Of a stretch of 64,000 bases of DNA, positions 9,360 through 17,942 are shown in pieces. This DNA is from Pseudomonadota bacterium (lineage in GTDB: Bacteria; Pseudomonadota; Alphaproteobacteria; Micavibrionales; UBA2020). Each line of letters opens with the position of its first letter. Position 1 is the first letter of the stretch. A model generated the notes under the pieces. The model did no database searches, was not told the origin of the DNA, and saw only the letters and a list, made by a program, of their open reading frames with translations. Location: contig JAJZTA010000013.1 in the NCBI GenBank assembly GCA_021849295.1, positions 1 to 64,000 on the forward strand. Direction: 5' to 3'. Both the position numbers and the translations under genes were made by a program.

Positions 9360-10298
9360 CTAGTTTTTGGATTTGTCTTTTTTATCTTTTTTCCCGCGGA
9401 CGGTCTGCTTGGCTGCGGGGGAGTCAATCTCTGCGACAGGCTTGCCGAGTTTCTTTTGCATCAGGATATTGATCAGCGTCACCACCTGTGCGCGCAGTTC
9501 CTTGCGCGGCACGACGAGATCGACCATGCCGTGATCGCGCAGGTATTCCGCGGTCTGGAAGCCTTCGGGCAGGTTCTCGCGGATGGTTTCCTTGATGACG
9601 CGGCTGCCGGCGAAGCCGATCTGTGCGCCCGGCTCCGCGATATGGATGTCGCCGAGCATGGCAAAGGATGCGCTAACGCCGCCGGTCGTCGGATCGGTGA
9701 GAATGACGATGTAGGGCAGGCGGGCTTCCTTGACAAGTTCGACCGCCACGACAGAGCGCGGCATTTGCATCAGCGAGAGCATGCCCTCCTGCATGCGCGC
9801 ACCGCCGGAGGACGGAATGGCGATGAACGGCGCCTTGAGCAGAACCGCGAGGCGTGCCGCTGTCAGCAGGCCGTCGCCGACGGCCGCGCCCATTGAGCCG
9901 CCCATGAAGCTGAAATCGAACGCGGCGATGACTGCCGTCTCGCCGCCGATGGTGCCTTGCGCAACGACGATCGCGTCCTTGCGCTTCGTCTTGGCTTGCG
10001 CGTCCTTGAGACGATCTGAGTATTTTTTCTTGTCGCGGAACTTGAGCGGGTCAGCCTCGGATTTGGGCAGGTCGATCAGCTGATAATGACCCGGGTCGAA
10101 CAACATCTCGATCCGCGGCATGACATCCATGCGTAGGTGATGATGGCAGTGGTGGCAGACGTTCAGGTTCTTGACCAGTTCCTGATGATGCAGCATCGTC
10201 TGGCAACCAGGGCATTTCTGCCAGGTGTTGTCGGGCATGTCCTTGGGCGTCATCAACGCCTTGATCTTGGGACGGACAAAATTCTTGATCCAGCTCAT
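9360..10298 (-). CDS. accD: Acetyl-CoA carboxylase carboxyltransferase subunit beta
   Basis: First committed step of fatty-acid synthesis, acting with AccA. The N-terminal zinc ribbon is complete, with two CxxC pairs (CPGCQTM... and CHHC) around residues 28-51. The carboxyltransferase core includes SSGGARMQEGMLSLMQM, the DPTTGGVSASFAMLGD substrate loop and GFAGSRVI. A lysine-rich tail ends the 312-residue protein. trpA/trpB, often upstream of accD in alphaproteobacteria, are absent; the region upstream is an AT-rich divergent promoter zone. Confidence 0.95.
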   Translation of the reverse strand: MSWIKNFVRPKIKALMTPKDMPDNTWQKCPGCQTMLHHQELVKNLNVCHHCHHHLRMDVMPRIEMLFDPGHYQLIDLPKSEADPLKFRDKKKYSDRLKDAQAKTKRKDAIVVAQGTIGGETAVIAAFDFSFMGGSMGAAVGDGLLTAARLAVLLKAPFIAIPSSGGARMQEGMLSLMQMPRSVVAVELVKEARLPYIVILTDPTTGGVSASFAMLGDIHIAEPGAQIGFAGSRVIKETIRENLPEGFQTAEYLRDHGMVDLVVPRKELRAQVVTLINILMQKKLGKPVAEIDSPAAKQTVRGKKDKKDKSKN

Positions 10299-10434
10299 AT
10301 TTCTGCTTTAATTCCTCGCTGTTTAGAACCATAGTTCATTATCAGAGACGGGCTTTTGCGTCACCCCCTGTTTTAAATTTACATAATATAATAATGACAA
10401 AAGCGTGATAAATCATGGGCAAGAGGATTAACAT

Positions 10435-10998
10435 ATGAAAAAAAATGCTCTTCTTTTTCATGGCATGGGGTCGGGTCCGCAGGAATTTTGGTGGCCCTGG
10501 CTGATAGAGGCCTTGCGGAAGAACGGTATAGAGGTCTGGGCCCCGGAGCTGCCGCAGAAGGATACGCCCGATCTTTCGGTCTGGACGCCTTGGGTTCTGG
10601 AGCGCGCTTCATTCAATGAAGAGACCATCATGGTCGGTCACTCGGCGGGGGCGCCGCTGGTTCTTTCCTTGCTGGAAAAAATTCCGGTCACGATCAAAAA
10701 GTCGGTTCTCGTCTCTGGGTTTATTACACCGATTCCGAATATGCCGCCGGACAATCCCATGCTCATGCTCAATGCGGACTGGGAGAAAATACGTCGTCAA
10801 GGGCGCGACTTCACGTTCATCCATTCCGATAACGACCCGTGGGGATGCGACGCGGCGCAGGGAGAGGCGCTGCGGCAAAAGCTCGGCGGCACGCTTGTCG
10901 TGATGACGGGGCAGGGGCATTTCGGCTCGAACGTTTTCAAGCAGACGTATCCGACGTTCCCGATGCTGCGGGACGTGTGTTTGCAGGAATCCGTTTAG
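10435..10998 (+). CDS. Alpha/beta hydrolase of the RBBP9/YdeN family
   Basis: A compact 187-residue serine hydrolase. The nucleophile elbow GHSAGA places Ser70 as the catalytic Ser; HSDNDPWG (about residues 130-137) and GQGHFGS (His near 162) supply the Asp and His. The N-terminus LFHGMGSGPQEFWWPWL and short length fit RBBP9/YdeN rather than larger lipases. The natural substrate of the bacterial family is unknown. It is transcribed away from accD and meets the next gene tail to tail with a 4-nt overlap of stop codons. Confidence 0.85.
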   Translation: MKKNALLFHGMGSGPQEFWWPWLIEALRKNGIEVWAPELPQKDTPDLSVWTPWVLERASFNEETIMVGHSAGAPLVLSLLEKIPVTIKKSVLVSGFITPIPNMPPDNPMLMLNADWEKIRRQGRDFTFIHSDNDPWGCDAAQGEALRQKLGGTLVVMTGQGHFGSNVFKQTYPTFPMLRDVCLQESV

Positions 10999-11735
10999 AA
11001 AGCCGGTTTTGGCGGCGGGGGATTGTTTGCCAGTCGGGCTTCGAGCGCCATGCGCGTTATGCGTGCCTGCGGGAAAGCATCTTCGACGACTTTCTGCAGG
11101 AGCGCGAGGCTATGCTGGGCCGTGTTATTGGCATCCTGCGTATAGGAAGGGAGATATGTGTCGCCTTGCTGCGCGGGCAGGCGTTTCAGGTATAGAAACT
11201 GGCGGGCGTAATCTTCGATGATCTTGGCTTGCTGCTCGTCGCCAAGCTGATTGAAATCCGTATCGGGCGTCAATTGATATGCGTATATCTGGTTATTATT
11301 AATCTGATTGTCATGCACGGTGTTGCCGAGGCTGCGCTGCTGGTTTTGCCAGATGTGCGTCATCTCGTGAATAAACGTGGCGTATTTGAAAATGTCGCCT
11401 GTCTGGCTGTAGTCGTCGGCGGCGTATTGCGCGCCGTAAAACTTGATGCAGTCGACGCCGAAGGTTTGCGCCGGAATGACGTATCCGACGATGCCGCCCG
11501 GTTTTTCCTTCTCCGAGAAGTGCTTGCGGATATCTTCCGTTTCTATCCCGTCGCCGAAGATGCTTTTGAGGAGAGCCGCTTCTCCCGCCGTGAGAGGCAC
11601 GCCGGGATGGGAGGGATAAAGGGCGTCGTCTTCGCTCTTGCTGTAGTTGTTAACCGGCATGTTGGTTGGTAAGGGTGCACCCTGCGGGTTTGAAGATGGT
11701 GTGAATGTTTCTTGTAAAAACCCTTTTTCTTCCAT
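10995..11735 (-). CDS. HEMTH-motif (zincin-like) protein, copy 1, related to 'vgr-related' proteins
   Basis: This 246-residue protein has HEMTHIWQ at residues 123-130, an HExxH zinc-binding motif, and an upstream segment PLTAGEAALLKSIFGDGIE. That pairing (GE-ALL-SIFGD-I followed by HEMTHVWQ) recurs in proteins annotated 'vgr related protein' in sphingomonads and relatives; their role is not established. There is no signal peptide. A second copy follows on the same strand at 11784-12623, and both end in PQAR-TR-A-E. Copy 1 lacks the long Ala/Lys-rich N-terminus of copy 2. Whether it is an active peptidase cannot be told from sequence. Confidence 0.6.
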   Translation of the reverse strand: MEEKGFLQETFTPSSNPQGAPLPTNMPVNNYSKSEDDALYPSHPGVPLTAGEAALLKSIFGDGIETEDIRKHFSEKEKPGGIVGYVIPAQTFGVDCIKFYGAQYAADDYSQTGDIFKYATFIHEMTHIWQNQQRSLGNTVHDNQINNNQIYAYQLTPDTDFNQLGDEQQAKIIEDYARQFLYLKRLPAQQGDTYLPSYTQDANNTAQHSLALLQKVVEDAFPQARITRMALEARLANNPPPPKPAF

Positions 11736-11783
11736 GCTTCACACACTTCTATGTTCCATGTTCATGCCCCCTGCATGGAAGGC

Positions 11784-12623
11784 TCAGAATTCCTTGAACT
11801 TGAGTTGGGACTGCTTTGGCGGTTTTTTGTTTTTGAACGGTTCAAATGCGAGACGCGTTTTGCGTGCTTGCGGAAAACGGTCTTCCACGGTTTTGTGCAA
11901 AAGCGCGAGGCTTTGGGCTTTTGCTATCGTGGATTCCACAGGGATATAATATCCCTTGTTTTCGTTCGCCGGAACTTTCACGCCCTTGAAGAAGCATTGC
12001 ATCGCGTAGTCGGCGATAATGCAGGCTTGCTGTTCCACGCCGAAATCCTGAAAGCGTTTTCCCTTCGAAAGTTCGTAATCGTATTTGCGCGTCGGATTGC
12101 GCAGCGCGCGCATGATGTCTTCCTTGGGGTGCTGGAATTGCCAGACGTGCGTCATCTCGTGGACGAAGGTCCAGTAGTTGGCGGCATCTTTTGTCTGGCC
12201 GTAATCCGGCACATAGTTGTCCTTGCCGTAGAATTTTATCTTCTTTGCGCTGCTCGCCATGGCGATCACGTAAGGGTGGGATTTTTCGGAGAAGTATTTT
12301 TTGACTTCGCCCGTGTCGAGGTCATCGTCGAAAATGCTTTTCAGCAACGTAGTCTCGCATGTGGTCAGAGGAACGCCCGGTGCTGTCGGATACTCGGCGT
12401 CGTCTTTGCGCTCGAGGTATTTGCCGAACGTTTTCTCGGCGAGGTAGCCCGTGGCGCCGGCCGCGCCGTTAAATGCCTTTTTCAGCGCGGAGGTCGTTGC
12501 TGGCAGCGCTTTTTCACGCGTCTTTCCGGCGAGTTCGTCGGCCTTTTCAATCGTCTTTCCGGCGATGCGCTCACCGGCGCTTGCCGCTGCAGAAAGTGCG
12601 GATTTCAAACTCCAATTCCTCAT
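11784..12623 (-). CDS. HEMTH-motif (zincin-like) protein, copy 2
   Basis: Paralogue of the neighbouring 246-residue protein, 279 residues. It shares PGVPLTTCETTLLKSIFDDD, FVHEMTHVWQ (HExxH at 155-159), a Tyr/Asp-rich middle and the C-terminal SLALLHKTVEDRFPQARKTR segment. The N-terminal 70 residues are Ala/Lys-rich, predicted helical, and not seen in copy 1. The copies lie 48 nt apart, so one transcript is likely, with copy 2 first. Function is unknown; a zinc-dependent peptidase or peptidase-like structural domain is the reasonable reading. Confidence 0.6.
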   Translation of the reverse strand: MRNWSLKSALSAAASAGERIAGKTIEKADELAGKTREKALPATTSALKKAFNGAAGATGYLAEKTFGKYLERKDDAEYPTAPGVPLTTCETTLLKSIFDDDLDTGEVKKYFSEKSHPYVIAMASSAKKIKFYGKDNYVPDYGQTKDAANYWTFVHEMTHVWQFQHPKEDIMRALRNPTRKYDYELSKGKRFQDFGVEQQACIIADYAMQCFFKGVKVPANENKGYYIPVESTIAKAQSLALLHKTVEDRFPQARKTRLAFEPFKNKKPPKQSQLKFKEF

Positions 12624-12751
12624 AGATCAGACCTTCCCCGCCTGATAATAGGCGTGGAAGCATAGTAGCGGAGTTTATTTACCTATAGCAAGGTCGTTAT
12701 TTACGCTTATGGATAATATAGAAATATTATTCTATGGATATGATAAATAAC

Positions 12752-13225
12752 TTATGCAGCGATTTCAAATATCGCATCGACTTCGACGGCGACTCCAAAA
12801 GGCAAAGCCGCAACGCCGACAGCGAAGCGGGCGTGCTTGCCCGCATCACCGAGTGCGGAGACGATAAAATCCGAAGCGCCGTTCACGACTTTGGGCTGGT
12901 CGAAGAAATCCGGTGCGGAGGCAACGAAGCCGCCGAGTTTAACGCAGCGTTTGATTCTCCCGAGGTCTCCGCCCAGCGCGGCGTTCGCTTGCGCGAGAAT
13001 GCTGATGGCGCAGAGCTTCGCGGCTTCCTGTCCCTGTGCGATGTCGAGATCCTTGCCGAGGCAGCCTTTGATCATGGTGCCGTCCTTGACGGGCAACTGA
13101 CCGGATATGTGCAGCATCGTGCCGGATAAAACGAACGGCACGTAGTTGGCGGCCGGTGCGGCTGGCATCGGCAGTTCAACGCCGAGATCTTTCAAACGTG
13201 ACTGGATGGCTTGTTGAGGTGACAT
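12752..13225 (-). CDS. RidA/YjgF-family protein
   Basis: A 157-residue member of the longer RidA-like subgroup (YjgH / endoribonuclease L-PSP-like). It begins with a conserved SRLKDLGVELP-type N-terminus and carries the substrate-pocket segments SGQLPVKDG and the final ARFAVGVAALPFGVAVEVDAIF. Canonical RidA hydrolyses reactive enamine/imine intermediates and uses an Arg near the C-terminus (R-x-x-V/C). Here the corresponding ARFAVGVAALP keeps the Arg. The ribosome-binding site lies inside a perfect hairpin (see 13229-13262). Confidence 0.85.
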   Translation of the reverse strand: MSPQQAIQSRLKDLGVELPMPAAPAANYVPFVLSGTMLHISGQLPVKDGTMIKGCLGKDLDIAQGQEAAKLCAISILAQANAALGGDLGRIKRCVKLGGFVASAPDFFDQPKVVNGASDFIVSALGDAGKHARFAVGVAALPFGVAVEVDAIFEIAA

Positions 13226-13228
13226 GAC

Positions 13229-13262
13229 AAAACTCCTTTACGCAAAAGGCTAAAGGAGTTTT
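13229..13262 (-). promoter_or_regulatory. Perfect 12-bp hairpin enclosing the ribosome-binding site of the RidA-like gene
   Basis: In the mRNA sense the sequence is AAAACTCCTTTA, a 10-nt loop, then TAAAGGAGTTTT, followed by GTC and the ATG at 13225. The right arm contains AAAGGAG, the only good Shine-Dalgarno sequence, at normal spacing. The fold would hide it completely. This suggests translational control (temperature, a ligand or ribosome autoregulation). A transcription terminator is less likely because only four T residues follow the stem and translation starts three bases later. Confidence 0.6.
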
Positions 13263-13282
13263 AGCTCAAAATAAATCAATTT

Positions 13283-13450
13283 TTATTCGTACAGTTTTTT
13301 GAAGAAGCTTTCTCCCGCGTTGAGACCGGAAGATGAATCGTGGAAACAGAGTTCGCACGTCGGATCTTTGCGCGGTATTTTGCGTCTGTCGACGGCGCGC
13401 TTAAAGGCCAGTCGCGCTTTGGGCGATATGCTTGCGGTACGCTTGTCCAT
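13283..13450 (-). CDS. Small hypothetical protein (55 residues) with a Cys pair
   Basis: Starts at ATG 13450 with GGAGG nine bases upstream, a better start than the ATG 33 nt further 5'. The product is basic in its first half (ISPKARLAFKRAVDRRK) and contains CELCFHD, a CxxC pair followed by His that could bind a metal. Another frame (13276-13479) is also open but lacks a comparable start. I do not recognise the family. Confidence 0.5.
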   Translation of the reverse strand: MDKRTASISPKARLAFKRAVDRRKIPRKDPTCELCFHDSSSGLNAGESFFKKLYE

Positions 13451-13569
13451 ATGCTGTCCCCTCCGTCTTTCCGGGTCATACATAGTTCCAGTATCGCAGA
13501 AAGGCTTTAAATACCGGATAATTTTTCATAAATTTAAAGATAATTTAGAGATAAATGATTTCTTTATCT

Positions 13570-15972
13570 TCAGGCGCTTTTCCGTGGCGCATTAGCCTCA
13601 ATATATTGATTTTCCATGTCTTTTTTACAGGACGTTTTTTGTGCCATCGGGAGGGCGAGATCGTGTAGCAACGAGCCGTTATCACGATACAACCTGAGTT
13701 TTTTAAGGCCTTGTTCCCAGCCGGCGAGAAGGAGCTTTTGCACATCGTCGACCGTCGCGGCATAGTCGAGTCGGATTGTGTGCGCCGACAGACCTGACAA
13801 GAACGGCTCCACTGCGGCCTGCATCCTGATTTGCGCGGCGGGAGAGATGGCGCAGTCGAATATGGACATATGCTCCTGTTTCAGATGCGGCGCGCCCGCC
13901 AGCGCCAGCGTGCCGCAGCAGTAAGCGTTCGCCGCTTCTATCTGTTCTTCGTTGAAACCAAGCGCGGCGAGCATGTCGAATGCATCGTCGTTGATATCGT
14001 TCGGCGAAAAGCCGAGCATGTGCTCGCAGAAATCATCACCCAGCGTCCAGCGGTTGAAGGCATAGCGGATATGCAGCGCTGTTGCGAGCGCGGATTCCAT
14101 GGCGTCAAGCGTTGCCTGACGAAATCCCTTCGTGCGCAAACTTTTGTGATTGATGAAAGGCGCGTCAAGCAGTGTGCCGTGTCCTGCGGCATGAAAGTAA
14201 ATATCGTTGCTTTGCGCGGCATTGTAGCCGAGCGTTTTCAGCGCAGAGGGCACCAGTGGTGTAAGGCTTTTCCCATGCAGTTGCGTCGTGACGGGCATGA
14301 GGCCTTGGGATTCCGTGCCGAGCAACGCTTGAACGGGCCAGTCGGCGCTGAGACCGGTCAGACGCGCGTGGTGAAAGCCTGTTTCGCGTCCGAGGTGATA
14401 GGCTTCGTCCCAGACTTTGCGTGCATCATCATGCAATGCTGTGTCAGGGCAGAGCGCGGGACGCAACGGCATGGCGCGGCGCATGGCGTTTTGCAGCGTT
14501 GTCGTTCCGGAAAGCAGTGCCATTTTGTCTTTGATGTTCTGCAGGGTGTTTTTGGCGTTCTCTTCATATGCGGGATACGCGCCTTTTTCCACTGCGATTT
14601 CTGCCGAGGCATGATAGGCTGCGCCTGAGACGAAGGCAGTTGCCAGCGTCGCCGTCGCGCGCGCGGCGTCGCTGTCGTAGGCAAGGCCTTTGCTCATGAG
14701 TAAAGCCGCCATGTTCGTAATGCCGATTTGCAGCGGGCGGAACGTTGGCGCGGCGGAAGGGAGAATATCGAGTGCTGTCACCACGATTCGCATCACATGG
14801 CGCAGTGCGGCGGTATCGATAATCCCCGTATCGCCGCTGCAGGCGAGCAGGTTGATCGTTGCGGCGGGCGCGGCTTCGCCTGTCGCGGCGTCCGTGCCGA
14901 TACTGTCGCGGAAGGCAATTGCTGGTTCGCCTGCGGACCAGACGGCCTCTGTCAGTATGTCCCACAATTTTGACGCCTGTTTGTGATCGAAACTGTGTCC
15001 GGTCAGTGCGGCTTCGACAAATTCGTCCGGCACGGAAAGCGTCGTTTCGATGCAGTCCTCGGCGGCTTTTTCAATGGCGGGCAGGGAGAAGGAAATATCT
15101 TCATATCCCTGCTTTGCGTAGCTGACCGCCATTTGTATTGCCGCTTCCGGCAGTCCCGCCGTGCGCGCGTTGCAGATGGCGGCGTGTAACGCGTCATTGT
15201 CTTCGGGGTTGAAGCCGTTGGCCGCGTCGCGGTCGCACGCGTCCATGATGCGCCGCGCCGCCGCTTCCATGACGCGCTGACCGAGCGTCTCCGCTGCCTG
15301 ACGCACGTCGCGGCTTTTTTTCCAGTCGATGAAATCGGCGCTGTCGGCGTTTTCCACTGGCAGGATGACGTTGACTTTGTCCTGCGCGCTGTTCAGCGCC
15401 AGCGTTTCGCCCAGAATGTTCAGACGGCGCAGCACCTGTGTCGTGTCTTCCGTATAGGAAACTGTGCGTTGTTGCGGCGCATAGGATGCGGCGGGCGTGA
15501 TGCCGTAGGCCCAGTCGAGGCCGAGCAATTGCCATTGTTTCAGTTCCGGCGCGGCGATCTGGTGCAGCAGGATGTAGCGCAGTTCGTCGTAAAAAATTTT
15601 CGCGTCGCTTTCGGAGGTAAAGAGGCCGTCTTTCCAGCCTTGATAGGCGAGGCTGCCCGCGATGCGGTGCAGGACTTCGCGGATGTCTTTTTCGGTATGA
15701 TGCCGCCACTCCGCCGATACGCTGTCGTGCGCGCTATTGTCCGGCACGCTGCGCTGCAGCCATGCCGGAACATCCGGCTCGTCCACAAGCTTCAGTGCCG
15801 CCGGCAGCACCTCGGGATAAAAAACATCGTCCTGCAGCATGCTGGCGGCGATCTGGTTCCAGCTTTGCGGAAGGGTGTAGGTCTGCGGGCTTTCATGGTG
15901 CGTGACTTCGCGGAAATACGCGCCAGCGCAGAAGTCCTGGCCTTCCTGTGTATAAAAACGCGCAAAGCGCAT
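13570..15972 (-). CDS. Degenerate, compact relative of class II (B12-dependent) ribonucleotide reductase NrdJ
   Basis: The N-terminus MRFARFYTQEGQDF, the QIAAPELKQW-LLGLDWAYGI segment (about residues 140-160), YAKQGYEDISF, RPLQIGITNMAALLM-KGLAYDSDA (from about 409), FNRWTLGDDF and the HLKQEHMSIFDCA segment (near 700) line up in order with alphaproteobacterial NrdJ. The catalytic parts do not. The ASNPCSE motif with its radical Cys, Asn and Glu is replaced by TGEAAPAATINLLA (residues near 365-377). The Cys-containing loop, the GSGTGSN segment and the CDTTGIEPDF substrate loop are missing or rewritten. The protein stops after YRDNGS, without the TSCPD and CxxC tail. It has 800 residues rather than about 1200. 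The intact frame argues for a selected non-reductase role. Leader and context give no further hint. Confidence 0.72.
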   Translation of the reverse strand: MRFARFYTQEGQDFCAGAYFREVTHHESPQTYTLPQSWNQIAASMLQDDVFYPEVLPAALKLVDEPDVPAWLQRSVPDNSAHDSVSAEWRHHTEKDIREVLHRIAGSLAYQGWKDGLFTSESDAKIFYDELRYILLHQIAAPELKQWQLLGLDWAYGITPAASYAPQQRTVSYTEDTTQVLRRLNILGETLALNSAQDKVNVILPVENADSADFIDWKKSRDVRQAAETLGQRVMEAAARRIMDACDRDAANGFNPEDNDALHAAICNARTAGLPEAAIQMAVSYAKQGYEDISFSLPAIEKAAEDCIETTLSVPDEFVEAALTGHSFDHKQASKLWDILTEAVWSAGEPAIAFRDSIGTDAATGEAAPAATINLLACSGDTGIIDTAALRHVMRIVVTALDILPSAAPTFRPLQIGITNMAALLMSKGLAYDSDAARATATLATAFVSGAAYHASAEIAVEKGAYPAYEENAKNTLQNIKDKMALLSGTTTLQNAMRRAMPLRPALCPDTALHDDARKVWDEAYHLGRETGFHHARLTGLSADWPVQALLGTESQGLMPVTTQLHGKSLTPLVPSALKTLGYNAAQSNDIYFHAAGHGTLLDAPFINHKSLRTKGFRQATLDAMESALATALHIRYAFNRWTLGDDFCEHMLGFSPNDINDDAFDMLAALGFNEEQIEAANAYCCGTLALAGAPHLKQEHMSIFDCAISPAAQIRMQAAVEPFLSGLSAHTIRLDYAATVDDVQKLLLAGWEQGLKKLRLYRDNGSLLHDLALPMAQKTSCKKDMENQYIEANAPRKSA

Positions 15973-16147
15973 AAACTAAACCTTTGATTTAATTAGTTAT
16001 TTATAATTAACTTGTGTTCTGCAGGTGAGAGACTGTGACACAATCGCCGCGCGGCTTCAATATGGTTGTCTTTGATTATGACATTATAAGGTTGTATTAG
16101 GCTGGAAATTATGTATTATCCATATTATTTTATTTAGAGTGGCGGGT

Positions 16148-17431
16148 ATGTCCAGTAAAGACACAGTCATATTTATCGTTGCCGACGAAGCCAGATATGG
16201 CGGCGAGGCGGACTATATGAAGGGGATCTCCGCCGAGCTGAAAAGGCGCGGCTGCCGGAAAGACACGGAATATCTCGTTTATAAAACCGTCGGCGGGGGC
16301 GGCGATCCGCACGAACTGCCCTTGAATAATGAACAATATGCCGTCGTGCCGTGCGTCGATAAAATGGACGCAAGCGTGCTGCAGAGAACGGGGAAGATCA
16401 GCATTATCGGCGCAGGGCATTCTACCCTCGATACCGTTACAGGGCTTGCGGCGCAAACGGGCGGCAAAGCCACGGCCAGCTATATCACGCACATGGTGGA
16501 TGACAGGGCGCATTTGCAAAAAATCGTGGAGAATGACGTCACGCTCTTCGCCACGACGGCGCGGCATGCGCTTTGCGGGATAGATCATAAGCTGGGGGCA
16601 GAGGTAAAGTTTGTCGCGCTCGATGCCGTGCCGCATACGATCTCGAAGGCCTCGTGCGAGATCGAGTATGACGCTTTCGTGGCATCCTTGCAGAAACGGA
16701 CGGATCCGGACGCAGCAGCATGCCGCACCATTCTGGAAGGAGAAGGCCTCTTCGCTTTTGCCTTGCTGGATGCAGGCTTCGAGGTCGGCAAAGAAGGACA
16801 CGTTCCTTATACGGCGGCGGAGGCCGCGCGCGCCGGTGCGGCACTGGGCGCGGCATTGCCGCCTTACAGCAATCTCATTATCGCCGAGGGCAGTCCGCGC
16901 AATTTAATGGATCGGAAGACGGGCGAGGATACGATGAACGCCTTCGCCAAAGCTTACAAACATGCGCAGATGGATCTTGTCGGAACGGAAGATCCCGATG
17001 GTCCGCCTTATGTCGCCCGCGAATTTTACAAACCGGGTCTTTCATACAATGTCGTGAAGGCAGGATACATTTTGGGAGGACGCGATAACTGTGTGGCGTT
17101 TATCTCCAATAGCGAGGGATACAGTACGATGGATGGCGCGGTGATGCTTATAGACAACAGGAAGAAGCTGCTCGGCATGTTCTCCTCCAATGTGCAATAT
17201 GCCGACGAAACGGGCCAGCATCAGGCAAATATTGAAAAATATAACAAACGCGGCATTGCCATTTTACGGGAGCGCTCTGGCTTAAAACTGGATGTCAGCC
17301 GTCATTCGCAGCAGCAGGCGACTCCCGCAAAAGTGGAGAATGCGGCGGAGAAAATCGTGCAGACGCTGAGGCTTGTGCAAGCCGCCGCCGGACTTTCCCC
17401 AAAACACGGCCCTAAAAACAATAATATGTAA
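16148..17431 (+). CDS. Unknown 427-residue soluble protein
   Basis: No family recognised. The ATG at 16148 is preferred over a GTG nine bases upstream. The first segment (DTVIFIVADEARYGGEADYM) and the later ISIIGAGHSTLDTVTGLAAQ and YNVVKAGYILGGRDN-VAFISNSEGYSTMDGAV segments look like alternating strands and Gly-rich turns of a two-domain Rossmann-like fold. A distant likeness to the ELM1/DUF1022 glycosyltransferase-like group can be imagined but is too weak to assert. There is no signal peptide or membrane helix. It is divergently arranged with the NrdJ-like gene, sharing a 175-nt AT-rich promoter region. Confidence 0.6.
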   Translation: MSSKDTVIFIVADEARYGGEADYMKGISAELKRRGCRKDTEYLVYKTVGGGGDPHELPLNNEQYAVVPCVDKMDASVLQRTGKISIIGAGHSTLDTVTGLAAQTGGKATASYITHMVDDRAHLQKIVENDVTLFATTARHALCGIDHKLGAEVKFVALDAVPHTISKASCEIEYDAFVASLQKRTDPDAAACRTILEGEGLFAFALLDAGFEVGKEGHVPYTAAEAARAGAALGAALPPYSNLIIAEGSPRNLMDRKTGEDTMNAFAKAYKHAQMDLVGTEDPDGPPYVAREFYKPGLSYNVVKAGYILGGRDNCVAFISNSEGYSTMDGAVMLIDNRKKLLGMFSSNVQYADETGQHQANIEKYNKRGIAILRERSGLKLDVSRHSQQQATPAKVENAAEKIVQTLRLVQAAAGLSPKHGPKNNNM

Positions 17432-17522
17432 TTTACCCCCTCATAATCTGAATAAAATCATTGCGATTTTTCAACAGGTCAGCATTATTGTGAGGGTTAG
17501 ATTCTCAAGTAAAGGAACGCAC

Positions 17523-17912
17523 GTGGCACAGGTGACGATAAAAGGCGTGTTGTCGAATGTTCAGATGCTGCTCAAGACAGCCCTTTGCGGCAAGCGCGTC
17601 GGAACAGATCAGTACGGCAATGTCTATTACACAGGCAAGCCGCGCGGCGGCACGACGCATGAACGCCGTTGGGTGATGTACAAGGAAGAGTCGGAAGCGT
17701 CACTGATCCCGCCCGAGTGGCATGGCTGGCTGCACTACCAGACGGATGACATCCCCGAAGGAGACAGCAAATACCGCAAGACATGGCAAAAGCCGCACCA
17801 GCCGAACCTGACGGCGACGGACAAAGCCTATTTCCCGCCGGGCGATCCCCGTGCGGGCGGTCACCGCCATCATGCGACGGGCGATTACGTTGCCTGGTCG
17901 CCGCCGCAATAA
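17523..17912 (+). CDS. NADH:ubiquinone oxidoreductase accessory subunit NDUFA12-like
   Basis: Bacterial relative of the mitochondrial complex I subunit B17.2/NDUFA12, confined to alphaproteobacteria among bacteria. Family hallmarks are GKRVGTDQYGNVYYTG, ERRWVMYK, IPPEWHGWLHYQTDD and a Pro/His-rich end, in 129 residues. GTG 17523 is chosen as start because AAAGGA lies a few bases upstream; the frame is open further 5' but that part lacks family sequence. It starts the usual set with mlaD, the DUF2155 gene and, convergently, aat. Confidence 0.92.
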   Translation: MAQVTIKGVLSNVQMLLKTALCGKRVGTDQYGNVYYTGKPRGGTTHERRWVMYKEESEASLIPPEWHGWLHYQTDDIPEGDSKYRKTWQKPHQPNLTATDKAYFPPGDPRAGGHRHHATGDYVAWSPPQ

Positions 17913-17942
17913 TCTCATCGAAGCTGAAGGAACTATAAAACG

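Noticed and set aside
16148-17431. Assignment as an ELM1/DUF1022 glycosyltransferase-like protein
   Set aside because: Only loose pattern likeness; the conserved family motifs could not be placed, so it is left as unknown.
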